Of a stretch of 64,000 nucleotides of DNA, positions 17,692 through 26,293 are shown in pieces. Source of the stretch: Candidatus Lernaella stagnicola (GTDB taxonomy: Bacteria; Lernaellota; Lernaellaia; Lernaellales; Lernaellaceae); assembly GCA_030765525.1 (NCBI GenBank), contig JAVCCK010000002.1, positions 1 to 64,000 on the forward strand, written 5' to 3'. A program made the position numbers and the translations under genes. The notes beneath the pieces are model-generated. The model ran no database searches. It had not been told where the DNA came from and saw nothing but the letters and a program-made list of their open reading frames with translations. Every line of letters starts with the position of its first letter. The first letter of the stretch is position 1.

Positions 17692-18801
17692 ATGCTAAGC
17701 CGAAAACCAAAAGCCCGGTTCCGTCTAGGTAAAAAACGTCGCACCGTTAAGCCCGGCACCGTGCCCGGCGAACTTACGGTGGATTTGGAAGCGCCGCATC
17801 CGACGATCCATGCCATGGCGTGGAGTTCGGACGCCGAATTCATGGAAACGCAGGTGGAGAAGACCGAGGAAATCAGCGCCCTCCGCGCGCATTATTCCTT
17901 TGTGTGGATCGACGTCGCGGGCTTGGGGAATCTGGCAATCGTTGAGGAAGTCGGCGCAATGTTTTCGCTGCACCGGCTGGCCTTGGAAGACGTGTTGAAC
18001 GTCAATCAACGGCCGAAGGTGGAGTACTTCAGCGACCATCTTTTCTTGACGATGCGACTGCTGACGGTGGCCGCGGAACTCGAGGCGGAGCAAATCAGCC
18101 TGTTCCTCGGTAAGAATTTCGTGCTCACGTTTCAGGAGCGTCTCGGCGATTGTTTCGACGGCGTGCGCGAACGTCTGCGCCGGGGTAAGGGCCGCATCCG
18201 CAATTCCGGGGCCGATTACGTTGCGTACGCGCTCATCGACTCCGTGGTCGATCACAGCTTTCCCCTCCTGGAGCATTTCGGAGAATTGCTGGAAAGCTTA
18301 GAGGAAGAAGTGCTCGAGCGACCCGATCGGGAAACGATTCGGCACGTATTCGCCGTCAAGACGGAATTGATCGCCATCCGGCGAGCGGTCTGGCCGCAAC
18401 GGGAACTGCTCAACTCGCTGATGCGCGATGCGCCGCCGCTGGTGAGCCAGGACAACGTCGTCTACTTACGCGATTGCTACGACCACACGGCGCAGATCAT
18501 CGACCTGGTGGAAAATTTCCGCGACATTGCCGCCAGTCTGGTCGATGTCTACCTGTCCACGGTGAGCAATCGGATGAACGACGTGATGCGCGTGTTGACC
18601 ATCATCGCCACGATCTTTATCCCGCTGGGTTTCCTGGCGGGTATCTACGGCATGAACTTCGACAGTTCTGTTTCCAAATGGAATATGCCGGAGTTGCGTT
18701 CGCCGTTCGGTTACCCGTTGCTGATCGGTTTCATGGTGACATGCGCGGGCGGCATGTTGTTCTACTTCTACCGCAAGGGGTGGATCGGCTCGAAGTATTA
18801 A
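17692..18801 (+). CDS. corA: CorA-family magnesium/cobalt transporter
   Basis: A 369-residue CorA. A long cytoplasmic alpha/beta N-terminus (SFVWIDVAGLGNLAIVEEVG, RLALEDVLNVNQRPKVE) is followed by the funnel helix and two C-terminal membrane helices. The essential YGMNF signature terminates TM1 (IATIFIPLGFLAGIYGMNF) and the Lys/Arg-rich C-terminus follows TM2. It moves Mg2+ (also Co2+/Ni2+) down its gradient. AAGGAG lies before the ATG. It follows mscS closely in one unit. Confidence 0.95.
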   Translation: MLSRKPKARFRLGKKRRTVKPGTVPGELTVDLEAPHPTIHAMAWSSDAEFMETQVEKTEEISALRAHYSFVWIDVAGLGNLAIVEEVGAMFSLHRLALEDVLNVNQRPKVEYFSDHLFLTMRLLTVAAELEAEQISLFLGKNFVLTFQERLGDCFDGVRERLRRGKGRIRNSGADYVAYALIDSVVDHSFPLLEHFGELLESLEEEVLERPDRETIRHVFAVKTELIAIRRAVWPQRELLNSLMRDAPPLVSQDNVVYLRDCYDHTAQIIDLVENFRDIAASLVDVYLSTVSNRMNDVMRVLTIIATIFIPLGFLAGIYGMNFDSSVSKWNMPELRSPFGYPLLIGFMVTCAGGMLFYFYRKGWIGSKY

Positions 18802-18827
18802 CGCGCCGCTCGCATCGTGTCTGACCG

Positions 18828-19436
18828 CTATTGGGTCATTTCGTTAGCCAGCGAATAGGGAAGCGCGACGTACAACCTATCGCGAGACAAGCCGCCGAAA
18901 GCACGGGAGTCATCGCAACCGAAAGAAAGTGCGACATCCTGTTCTTCGTAGGCTCGCACGGCCGTGTTGCCGCATGCGGAGATGACGCTTGAGATTTCGG
19001 GTTGGAATTTTTTGGCGAGCTTGACGCCGTACAGTTGCATCAAGCGCATCACCTGGGCAGGCTGCAACGCGGCGAAATAGATGTCTGGTTGCGGCGCACA
19101 ATCGAACGCGATGACTTCCGGCATAGTACTTAAATGGGGCGTTTCTTCCACCAAGGCGGCGGCGCGGTCGGGCGCGTAACCTTTCAACGTGACCATTTTT
19201 TCAATCATGGCCTCGTTCAAGTCGACCATGCCCCCAAAAGCGTAGCTCGCACCAGGGCAAGTAAATTCGGCTGGTTTGACTGCCATCTTGCTCCGCGACG
19301 CGAGTTTTACGGCTTCGCAAAAGCGCGAGACTTGGCGAACCTTGACTCCCGCGGGAATGTTTTCGGCGCTGCTCAAGAAGGAAATTCCGAGCCACCGGCC
19401 TCCGCAGACGGTTTCCAATCTTTCAAAAATTTCCAT
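18828..19436 (-). CDS. DUF169 family protein
   Basis: A 202-residue protein with the DUF169 hallmarks FTCPGASYAFGG and the later VISACGNTA block rich in conserved Cys/Gly. The family is common in anaerobes and methanogens; its reaction is unknown. The upstream radical SAM stop overlaps the ATG at 19451 (TGATG), but GGGAG lies 8 nt before the ATG at 19436, which I prefer; the longer version would add five residues. It is the last gene of the minus-strand ORP-like operon. Confidence 0.85.
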   Translation of the reverse strand: MEIFERLETVCGGRWLGISFLSSAENIPAGVKVRQVSRFCEAVKLASRSKMAVKPAEFTCPGASYAFGGMVDLNEAMIEKMVTLKGYAPDRAAALVEETPHLSTMPEVIAFDCAPQPDIYFAALQPAQVMRLMQLYGVKLAKKFQPEISSVISACGNTAVRAYEEQDVALSFGCDDSRAFGGLSRDRLYVALPYSLANEMTQ

Positions 19437-19450
19437 GTCGACATCTCCCA

Positions 19451-20422
19451 TCAGTGTTTCGGATCACGATCGATCGTGTAGTAAGTTTGATCGGCAAAGG
19501 TCTCGACCTGAACGGTGTGTGCGGAACGCAAGCGGTCCAAATATTTAACGACCTCATTGCGATGCATTCCCGTCGTGCGAGCGATATCCTCGACAGTCAT
19601 CGGCCGAATGCGAAGCATCGCTTCAATCCGTTCCCGCTTGTCTTCGTAATAGGCGGGATGATCGCCGGAGGCCGCGTTGGGCACGACTTCCACGTTTCCT
19701 TCGAACAGCTTGGCAATCTCGTGCAATCGCGCTGCTTCAACAGGCGCCGCGGTTCCATGGCCCGGCGGGCGCACCACGGTGGTCAGTTGGATTTTGGTCG
19801 GGTTAATCCAGCGCGCGGCGTCGGCCAATTTCCGCACGTGGTCGGGTTGGTCGTTCACGCCGCGGGCAAGCAGCACTTCCAGCCAGAATTCTCCCTGGAA
19901 CTCACGGCTGAACTGATGCAGTCCCCAGATGACATCGGAAACTTCCAAACCCGGAGCGGGTTGATCGACCCGGCGGAAGATGTCCTGAGTCGCCGCGTCG
20001 AGCGACGGAACAACCAAATCCGCCGGCAGCAAATCGGTTCGAACCTGGCGATCGAACAAGAGCGACCCGTTGGTTAACACGGCAACCGGTGTGTCGGTAA
20101 GTTTTTTCACTCCGCGAATCAGCACGCCGATACCCGAATGCAACGTCGGCTCACCCGAGCCGGAGAACGTCACGTAGTCGAGCCGCCCCTCGTGTTTTTC
20201 CCGGAAATACTCTTCCATCGCGCGCTGCACGGATGCTGTTGGTACATATTCGCGCCGCTCTAGGGTCTTGTGCGTGGTTCTCCCCAGTTCGCAGTAGATG
20301 CAATCGAAGGTGCAGACTTTCATCGGTACGACGTCAACACCTAGCGACATGCCGAGCCGGCGCGACGGTACGGGCCCGAAAATCGCGCCTTGCGACAAGT
20401 CGTCTTTCTTCGTTTCACTCAC
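19451..20422 (-). CDS. Radical SAM protein, COG0731 type, with winged-helix C-terminus
   Basis: 323 residues. The N-terminus IFGPVPSRRLGMSLGVDVVP and the CX3CX2C motif CTFDCIYC (C37, C41, C44) are diagnostic of the COG0731 Fe-S oxidoreductase family, related to but distinct from the TYW1 wybutosine enzymes. FSGSGEPTLH is the GGE-like SAM-binding strand. Residues ~250-323 look like a winged helix (MTVEDIARTTGMHRNEVVKYLDRL), an uncommon addition for an enzyme and suggestive of nucleic-acid binding or a regulatory role. Substrate is unknown. It is embedded in the ORP-like operon beside DUF169 and a ferredoxin that may supply electrons. Confidence 0.88.
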   Translation of the reverse strand: MSETKKDDLSQGAIFGPVPSRRLGMSLGVDVVPMKVCTFDCIYCELGRTTHKTLERREYVPTASVQRAMEEYFREKHEGRLDYVTFSGSGEPTLHSGIGVLIRGVKKLTDTPVAVLTNGSLLFDRQVRTDLLPADLVVPSLDAATQDIFRRVDQPAPGLEVSDVIWGLHQFSREFQGEFWLEVLLARGVNDQPDHVRKLADAARWINPTKIQLTTVVRPPGHGTAAPVEAARLHEIAKLFEGNVEVVPNAASGDHPAYYEDKRERIEAMLRIRPMTVEDIARTTGMHRNEVVKYLDRLRSAHTVQVETFADQTYYTIDRDPKH

Positions 20423-20446
20423 GGCGATTCACCTTCTTGTTGAATG

Positions 20447-20866
20447 TTAACGTCCTCCGCGACCCCGGCCGCCGCCGCGGCCTTGTCCTTGACCGCCGCC
20501 GCGGCCTTGCCCTTGACCGCCACCGCGGCCCCGGCCGCTCCCCTGCCCGCGACCCTGCCCTCTCCCGCCACCGAAAAAGCTGACGATTCGATCCAGAAAG
20601 CTCCCGTTGTCGGCCGGTCGATAATCCTGTTGCCCGGTCGGCGGGCGAGGCACTTGCGCTATGGGTTCACTCGACGATGCCGCGACGCCCGGTGCGCTTT
20701 GCATTTCAAGCGCTTCGTTAGGACACGCACGCACGCAGGCGCCGCAATCGATACAAAGGTCCGGGTCGACTTTGGCGATGCCGTCGATTGTGATGGCATC
20801 CACGGGACAGGTATCGACACACAGTCCGCAGCCGGTGCATTGTTCTTTTACTACGATGACTGCCAT
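20447..20866 (-). CDS. 2[4Fe-4S] ferredoxin with Gly/Arg/Gln-rich tail
   Basis: A 139-residue protein. Residues 1-60 are a bacterial-type dicluster ferredoxin (QCTGCGLCVDTCPVDAI, then LCIDCGACVRACPNEAL), two full CX2CX2CX3CP sets. After a Pro/Ser linker comes a hydrophobic patch (FLDRIVSFFGG) and a ~40-residue tail made only of Gly, Arg and Gln, with a RGQG / RGRGGG periodicity. Such RGG-like tails are associated with RNA or acidic-surface binding; here the role is unknown. It is probably the electron donor for enzymes of this operon. Confidence 0.88.
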   Translation of the reverse strand: MAVIVVKEQCTGCGLCVDTCPVDAITIDGIAKVDPDLCIDCGACVRACPNEALEMQSAPGVAASSSEPIAQVPRPPTGQQDYRPADNGSFLDRIVSFFGGGRGQGRGQGSGRGRGGGQGQGRGGGQGQGRGGGRGRGGR

Positions 20867-20878
20867 TTCAGAGTTCCT

Positions 20879-21148
20879 TTATGGTTTTGTTTTCACATCC
20901 CCGGCCACCGCCGGGCATGCGTTGGAAATTTTGGCTATCAGGACAACCTCGCTCTGTTCACTCACTGCCTCGAAGCAACGCGAAAGGCCCCGAAACACAG
21001 CTTCATTTTCGCCGGAGACGGTAGTGGACATGCTTCCCGGCACAACGGTTAAGCCCGTTTCGATAAGTTGTTCAATGAATCCCGCCACCTTTCGTTCCAA
21101 TAAATCGGTGCGCAGGGGGTAAAGACTCAATTCCGCCTGGATTTTCAT
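20879..21148 (-). CDS. MTH1187/YkoF-type thiamine-binding protein
   Basis: 89 residues with the family pattern AELSLYPL at the N-terminus, GLTVVPGSMSTTVSGE in the middle and VVLIAKISNAC at the end. Proteins of this DUF77/thiamine-binding family form tetramers and bind thiamine or HMP. The ATG overlaps the methyltransferase stop (ATGA), indicating translational coupling. The thiamine pyrophosphokinase gene two positions upstream supports a thiamine role for this subcluster. Confidence 0.8.
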   Translation of the reverse strand: MKIQAELSLYPLRTDLLERKVAGFIEQLIETGLTVVPGSMSTTVSGENEAVFRGLSRCFEAVSEQSEVVLIAKISNACPAVAGDVKTKP

Positions 21149-21834
21149 AGGTCAACCCTCACAGCCAGAAACGCGGCGCTGGTTCCGCCGCAAAAAGCTT
21201 GAATCGTGTCCGCCGCCGTGGCGAGTGCGCCGGGAAGTTTCATCGATATGGGAAACGCCGCGCCGCATATGCAAACCCTTCCAAAGGGGGCAAGCATCCC
21301 CTTTAGTTCCCGCACGGTGAACATTCGGGCCGCACCATAGGGCCCGGCACCTTGTTTTTTTCGTGCCTGGTTGAATGGCGCGTCACGGTTGAGAACACCG
21401 AGTAAAAGTGCGCCGTGCGGCTTCACACACCGGACCATCTCTCGGATAACCGTTTCGGGTTCGCGCGTAAATTCAAGCGAGGTCAGCGCGGCCGCGACGT
21501 AAAAGGAAGCGGCGGCGAAGGGAAGCCCGTGGGCGTCGGCCGTTTGGAAATGCGCGCCGGGGATTTTCTTTGCCTGGGCGCACGAGACCATTGACGGTGA
21601 GATGTCGACTCCTGTGACGTGATATCCCAATTCGGCGAAAAAGGAGCTCCACCAGCCGGTTCCCATGCCGATTTCGAGCAGATCGATGCCGGCGCCGGTT
21701 CCGCCGATTAAGCGCCGCAACGCCTCTTTTTCCAGCTTGTCGAAAAGGCGACCCTCGGCGGTGTCGTACCAACGGTCGTACACGTCAGCGACGGGATCAA
21801 AATCGAAGGAGGAAGGTTGAGGCAGATCGTTCAC
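21145..21834 (-). CDS. Class I SAM-dependent methyltransferase
   Basis: 229 residues. Motif I is LLEIGMGTGWWSSFFAELG, followed by VTGVDISPSMVSCA and a CVKPHGALLLGVL post-motif typical of UbiE/Methyltransf_11 enzymes. The start is GTG (21834) with GGAGGG 8 nt upstream. Substrate is unknown. Placement between thiamine pyrophosphokinase and the thiamine-binding protein, with 3-nt and overlapping junctions, makes it part of the same operon. Confidence 0.85.
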   Translation of the reverse strand: MNDLPQPSSFDFDPVADVYDRWYDTAEGRLFDKLEKEALRRLIGGTGAGIDLLEIGMGTGWWSSFFAELGYHVTGVDISPSMVSCAQAKKIPGAHFQTADAHGLPFAAASFYVAAALTSLEFTREPETVIREMVRCVKPHGALLLGVLNRDAPFNQARKKQGAGPYGAARMFTVRELKGMLAPFGRVCICGAAFPISMKLPGALATAADTIQAFCGGTSAAFLAVRVDL

Positions 21835-21837
21835 ATC

Positions 21838-22470
21838 TCATGCCCTCCATCGATCGACGTAGACAAGCAGCAAGCCGCCTTCCAGCCGAACTTTGCCGCG
21901 CGAGCCACGCAGCACATTACTGATACCTCGTGTACCCGAAGTCATATCTTGTTTCAGCAGGGCGTATTGCAGCCCCTCGGTGGTGACCTGTTTGGCGAAC
22001 GGCACGGGAATTAACGAAACGACCGAGGTGGGTTTGGCGCGGAACTCGAAGGGATGCGCGGCATCCGCGACGATCAACATCGCGTCTTCGTCTACGATCG
22101 AAAGCCGACCCGGATACTTCGTCAACAAACTCATGTTGCCGAGAAAATGATCCACTCGACCGCCCACGGCGCCGACAAGAATGACATCTTTGCAACCACG
22201 GTTGAACGCAATTTCTACGGCAAGTTGGGCGTCGGTTTCATCTTTCTTTTCCGGAAAGCGAATGATCTCGATCTCGTCGGTCTCGGGTTGAAAGTCATCG
22301 CCGATCGAATCCATATCGCCGACGATGGCGTCCGGAACAATGCCCATAGCCTGCAAGTGTCGATAGCCACCATCGGCGGCAATGATCACGTCGCAAGAAG
22401 CGATGCGTTTCTTCGCCATCTCGTAGTCGCCGATTTCACCGTTGCAAACAACGCAACCTTTTTTTTCCAC
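21838..22470 (-). CDS. Thiamine pyrophosphokinase
   Basis: 210 residues of the TPK family, which pyrophosphorylates thiamine to ThDP with ATP. Recognisable blocks are VIIAADGGYRHLQAMGIVPD, AIVGDMDSIGDDF, FPEKKDETDAQLAVE and VGAVGGRVDHFLGNMSLL, which carry the Mg/ATP-binding Asp residues. The C-terminal beta-sandwich ends in GGLLLVYVDRW. It lies 5 nt downstream of the VKOR-DsbA gene and 3 nt before the methyltransferase. No TPP riboswitch is visible upstream. Confidence 0.92.
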   Translation of the reverse strand: MEKKGCVVCNGEIGDYEMAKKRIASCDVIIAADGGYRHLQAMGIVPDAIVGDMDSIGDDFQPETDEIEIIRFPEKKDETDAQLAVEIAFNRGCKDVILVGAVGGRVDHFLGNMSLLTKYPGRLSIVDEDAMLIVADAAHPFEFRAKPTSVVSLIPVPFAKQVTTEGLQYALLKQDMTSGTRGISNVLRGSRGKVRLEGGLLLVYVDRWRA

Positions 22471-22475
22471 GGTTC

Positions 22476-23645
22476 TTATTCTTTCGCGTTTTGGATTTCC
22501 GCGACCTTGCCCTCCCAGAACTCCGGTGGACGGTATCCAACGATCATTTCGCCGTTTACGAAATAAGTCGGGGTGCCGTTAATTTTCCGGCGGCGCGCTT
22601 CATGGATGTCTCTTTGAATGCCCTCGATTGTCGCCGGCTCTGCCAAGCATTCGTGCAGTTGATCCAAGTCTAAGCCGTGCTGCTCGGCAAACTCTTCCAG
22701 GGTGTCTTTGTTCAGGTTTTTGCCGTTGCGGAAGAGCGTTTCCGAATAGGGCCAAAACTCGCCCTGCTCGGCGGCGCAGCGGCCGTACTTCGCCGCGAGG
22801 CAGGCATAGTCGTGGTAGCGCCGCGGCATGTATGGATTGCACGCCATATCCATCGGCAGATCGCGGTGGGTGAGTTGGACGTCTTGGGGGTACTTCATGA
22901 CCAGTTCGAGCACCACGCTGTTCGAGCGGCTACACCACGGGCATTCGAAGTCGGTGAACTCTTCAATTTTGATCGGTGCCTGCGGTGAGCCGATGGTTTG
23001 GCCGGACGTGGGAACGCCGTTCCAAGCTTCCTGTGAGAGGGCTTTCGCACCGCTGCCAAAAAGGAGTGGCAGCCACACGAACTGCGAGAGCGCGACCAGC
23101 GCCACAAGTACGACCGCGATGCGAAACGACCAACCGCGTTTCAGAATCGCCCACAGCTCACGCGGTCCGGAGCGTACCAAGCCGCCCAGGTCGCGACGGT
23201 GGGTGACGGCGAGAATTGCGAAGGCGCCGATGTTCACGACGTAGACGGCGCAGCACAGCAGGCACACCGAATGAATTAGAACTATCGCGACGAAAGCGAG
23301 CAGCAAGGAAATAGGGATCGCGGCGGCCGTCAACCAGAAGAGGTAGGATTCCCACTCTTTTATTCGCCAGGCGCCGATCGCCGTGAGCAGCAGCATGGCA
23401 AGCGCCGCGGCATAGAACTCCACGCCATACATCGAGACCGGGATACCCAACACGGTGGCGTATTTGCTATCGGCGACGGTGACACAATTGACGCCTTCAC
23501 TGACGGCGCAAAAGCTGTCGACCGCGCCGGCTCCCGGCGCATGCACGCGCACGAAAAGATCGGTCAAGTAAATACTACTGCCCATCCCGATTAACATGAG
23601 GAAAATCACGATAATAAAGCGAGTTGTGCGCTTCTTGCCGGCCAT
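22476..23645 (-). CDS. VKOR-DsbA fusion (disulfide-bond formation)
   Basis: A 389-residue fusion. Four or five membrane helices form a vitamin K epoxide reductase domain with loop cysteines C46/C54 (SFCAVSEGVNC) and active site CLLC at 128-131. A further membrane helix (IAVVLVALVALSQFVWLPLL) leads to a periplasmic DsbA-like thioredoxin domain with FTDFECPWCSRS (CPWC 235-238) and the cis-Pro region NGTPTYFVNGEMIVGY. It would oxidise extracytoplasmic thiols and pass electrons to quinone. I chose the ATG at 23645 because AAGGA is 7 nt upstream; the ATG at 23663 has none. Relevant to the many Cys-rich exported proteins in this window. Confidence 0.93.
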   Translation of the reverse strand: MAGKKRTTRFIIVIFLMLIGMGSSIYLTDLFVRVHAPGAGAVDSFCAVSEGVNCVTVADSKYATVLGIPVSMYGVEFYAAALAMLLLTAIGAWRIKEWESYLFWLTAAAIPISLLLAFVAIVLIHSVCLLCCAVYVVNIGAFAILAVTHRRDLGGLVRSGPRELWAILKRGWSFRIAVVLVALVALSQFVWLPLLFGSGAKALSQEAWNGVPTSGQTIGSPQAPIKIEEFTDFECPWCSRSNSVVLELVMKYPQDVQLTHRDLPMDMACNPYMPRRYHDYACLAAKYGRCAAEQGEFWPYSETLFRNGKNLNKDTLEEFAEQHGLDLDQLHECLAEPATIEGIQRDIHEARRRKINGTPTYFVNGEMIVGYRPPEFWEGKVAEIQNAKE

Positions 23646-23761
23646 GGATGAGTCCTTTTCCATAAGGTTTTCAAGTCGACGGCGTTAATTCGCCATTTGT
23701 GTATTGTCGAATATTCACGCTCTTTTGTGCACCGTCGTCGGGAGCCATTCCCGTGGCTGTC

Positions 23762-24331
23762 TTAGTCTCCTTCCATCTCCTCGATTTTCCCGGACAAGTC
23801 CACCAACTTTTGCTGAAGCGCCTTGACTTGTTCTTTCAGCGCGCGGACGTTTTCAGTTTCCGGTTGCTTATCCGAGCTTGCCACCGAAGGCTCGATGGCC
23901 GGTGCATTGGGGGGTGGCGCATTTTGCACTCCCATGCCGCGACCGCCGCCCATACTGCCGCCGCCGCCGCCCATACCGAAATGGCTTTGCACATTCGGCC
24001 CTGAAGCCGCAGCAAAGCCACCGGCTTTATGCTGCTCGACGACCTGTCGCACTTGCCCGGTTACACCGGAAATCACTTGAATACCGGCCGCGCCGAAGGT
24101 TTGAAAAGCGTTTGGTCCGCAATTTCCGGTCAGGACGATTTCGACATCTTTATCCGCCATCAATTGCGCAGATTGTATGCCGGCACCTCCCCCCGCGGCG
24201 ACATTCGGATTTCCAATGACTTCAAACGCCATGGAATCCGTATCAATGATCAGGAAATAGGCGCAACGTCCAAAACGAGTTTCCACAGCATCTTCCAGCG
24301 TCGGGCCGGTAGAAGTCACAGCGATAATCAT
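23762..24331 (-). CDS. NifX/ORP-like protein with Gly-rich linker and coiled-coil tail
   Basis: 190 residues. Residues 1-105 form a dinitrogenase iron-molybdenum cofactor biosynthesis (NifX/NifB-C-like) domain: IIAVTSTGPTLEDAVETRFGR, VLTGNCGPNAFQTFGAAGIQV. A Gly/Met-rich linker (FGMGGGGGSMGGGRGMG) leads to a C-terminal coiled coil (LKEQVKALQQKLVDLSGKIE) like that of DUF5320 proteins. The family binds metal clusters; orange protein of Desulfovibrio carries a Mo/Cu-sulfide cluster in this fold. Located 17 nt downstream of the Mrp-like ATPase gene. Confidence 0.88.
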   Translation of the reverse strand: MIIAVTSTGPTLEDAVETRFGRCAYFLIIDTDSMAFEVIGNPNVAAGGGAGIQSAQLMADKDVEIVLTGNCGPNAFQTFGAAGIQVISGVTGQVRQVVEQHKAGGFAAASGPNVQSHFGMGGGGGSMGGGRGMGVQNAPPPNAPAIEPSVASSDKQPETENVRALKEQVKALQQKLVDLSGKIEEMEGD

Positions 24332-24348
24332 AGTATCTCTCCCTTTCT

Positions 24349-26169
24349 TTACATTTCCTTTTTGATATCATTACCTAAACGAACCAAGGCCTCATACGCT
24401 TTTCCAGCCCCGTGTTCGATCACGGTTTTTCCCGCCATTAACGCATCGTTAACGTTACGGTCAAACGGTATTTTCGCAATCACTTTCGCGCCGCTGCTTG
24501 CGGCAATCTGCTCAATGCGTGCCGCCTGATCGGGATTCAAGTCGGCCTTGTTAATCACGATGCGGGCCGGAATGCCGAAGTGTTCGGTCAGTTGTAACAC
24601 GCGCACCATGTCGTGTACGCCGGAAACTGTCGGCTCCGTGACCACCATCACCAAATCCGCGCCGCTGAGCGAAGCGATGACCGGACATCCCGTTCCCGGA
24701 GGGCCGTCACCGAGGATTCGGCTATGCTTACCGCTCCTGGCCAATTCGGCGGCAACATGCCGAACCTGAGTCACCAAACGGCCTGAGTTCTCCTCGGCGA
24801 TGCCCAAGCGCGCGTGCGCCATGGGGCCGTAGTCGGTGTCCGACAAGTACCATTTTCCCACCGTGTTGGGTGTAAGGGAAATTGCGCCGAATTTGCACAC
24901 GTACTTACAGAGCCCGCATCCTTCACACCCGAATTCATCAATTCGACATGTCGTTAATCCTTGGGCGGTAAGCGGGCCGTCCTCGTAGATGGCGTCGAAA
25001 TGGCAAGCTTCGCAGCATTGCCCGCAGGCGGTGCAGACTTTCGGATCAATGACCGCCTGTTGTCCTCCGATAAAATCGTGCGCCTCGCGCACCGAAGGCT
25101 CCAGCAACAAATGCAAATCCGCGGCGTCAACATCGTTGTCGGCAAGGACCTTGTTATCGATGAGTAGGGCGAGCGAAGCCACGACGGTCGTTTTTCCCGA
25201 ACCGCCTTTGCCGCTGACAACGGTGATTTCTTTGTAGTGGTCTGCGTCACCTTCGGGCAACGGTTTTCGCGGTTCTGTACTGATAGCGAAGTCGGTTTCC
25301 GGCGGGTTGGGCGGCGGCGTGGTGCCGACCAAATCGGAAATCGCACCGTAAATATCCAGGAGATTGTCTCTCCAATCTTGGAATGCGTGGACCAATATTT
25401 CGCCCCGCGAGTACACTTCGGCGTATTCACGTTTGAACGGAATTCGGCCAACGATCGGCACGTTAATCTCTTCGGCGTATTTCGCGATGATTTCATCCGT
25501 GCCATCGGATCGATTGACGACAATACATGTTGGAATTTCGCGAATTAACGCGAGCCCGACTGCCAGTTTGAGGTCGTTCAACCCGAATGGCGTCGGCTCT
25601 GTTACCAGAAGAACCACATCGGCCGACGCGACGGACTCAACCACGGGGCACGAGGTGCCGGGTGAGGCGTCGATGATATTAATGCAGTCCGCATGACAGT
25701 GCTGTTTAACTCGGCGGACGACCGCCGGCGCCAACGCTTCGCCGATGTTCAGCACACCGTGAGCAAAATAAAACGGCTCGTTTTCCGGCGCGACGTCGAC
25801 GACTCCGATGGCGATTGGCTTTTCAGTCAACGCTTTTTCGGGACACACATACGAGCATGCGCCGCAGGAGTGGCACAGTTCGTTGAATATCAGGACGGTC
25901 CCTTTGACCACCGCAATCGCGTTGTATTGGCAGACCTCGGCGCAGATGCCACACGCCGTGCACAACTCTTGGTCCCACACGGGTTTCAAAACCTCGACGG
26001 GCATCTTCTGTGTGAAATTCGGTTGCACAAATAAGTGGTCGTTCGGTTCTTCCACATCGCAATCAAGCAGCCGAACTTTTTCACCGCGCTCGGCTAACAC
26101 ATAGGCCAGATTCACGGCAACTGTTGTTTTCCCGGTTCCGCCCTTGCCGCTGGCAATTGCCAAATTCAT
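24349..26169 (-). CDS. Double MinD/Mrp-type ATPase with two ferredoxin inserts (fused pair)
   Basis: A 606-residue head-to-tail fusion of two MinD-superfamily P-loop ATPases. The first half starts MNLAIASGKGGTGKTT (deviant Walker A) and carries an inserted dicluster ferredoxin (CTACGICAEVC, CHSCGACSYVC; ~residues 69-110). The second Walker A, VSGKGGSGKTT, lies near residue 320, with its own ferredoxin insert (CTACGQCCEAC, CEGCGLCKYVC). Each half has the DASPGT/DGPPGTGCP switch. In Desulfovibrio ORP loci and other anaerobes these halves are usually separate adjacent genes. The ATG at 26169 has GAAGG upstream; the extension to 26238 is not supported. Likely an Fe-S or metal-cluster carrier/assembly ATPase. 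Confidence 0.9.
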   Translation of the reverse strand: MNLAIASGKGGTGKTTVAVNLAYVLAERGEKVRLLDCDVEEPNDHLFVQPNFTQKMPVEVLKPVWDQELCTACGICAEVCQYNAIAVVKGTVLIFNELCHSCGACSYVCPEKALTEKPIAIGVVDVAPENEPFYFAHGVLNIGEALAPAVVRRVKQHCHADCINIIDASPGTSCPVVESVASADVVLLVTEPTPFGLNDLKLAVGLALIREIPTCIVVNRSDGTDEIIAKYAEEINVPIVGRIPFKREYAEVYSRGEILVHAFQDWRDNLLDIYGAISDLVGTTPPPNPPETDFAISTEPRKPLPEGDADHYKEITVVSGKGGSGKTTVVASLALLIDNKVLADNDVDAADLHLLLEPSVREAHDFIGGQQAVIDPKVCTACGQCCEACHFDAIYEDGPLTAQGLTTCRIDEFGCEGCGLCKYVCKFGAISLTPNTVGKWYLSDTDYGPMAHARLGIAEENSGRLVTQVRHVAAELARSGKHSRILGDGPPGTGCPVIASLSGADLVMVVTEPTVSGVHDMVRVLQLTEHFGIPARIVINKADLNPDQAARIEQIAASSGAKVIAKIPFDRNVNDALMAGKTVIEHGAGKAYEALVRLGNDIKKEM

Positions 26170-26293
26170 ACGACCTTCTCCCAGTTTTTCATGACAGGCG
26201 GACTGCTTGGCAGTTCCGTTGCCGTTGATTCTTCTCAATGCACCTTTGGGTATCGACCGCCCAACGCGCCTGAACTACCGGCGCAATGCACAA

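Noticed and set aside
26208-26222. TGGCAG-N5-TTGC on the plus strand, a sigma-54-like promoter
   Set aside because: It points away from every nearby gene and no plus-strand coding region follows. Likely chance, though an antisense RNA cannot be excluded without transcript data.
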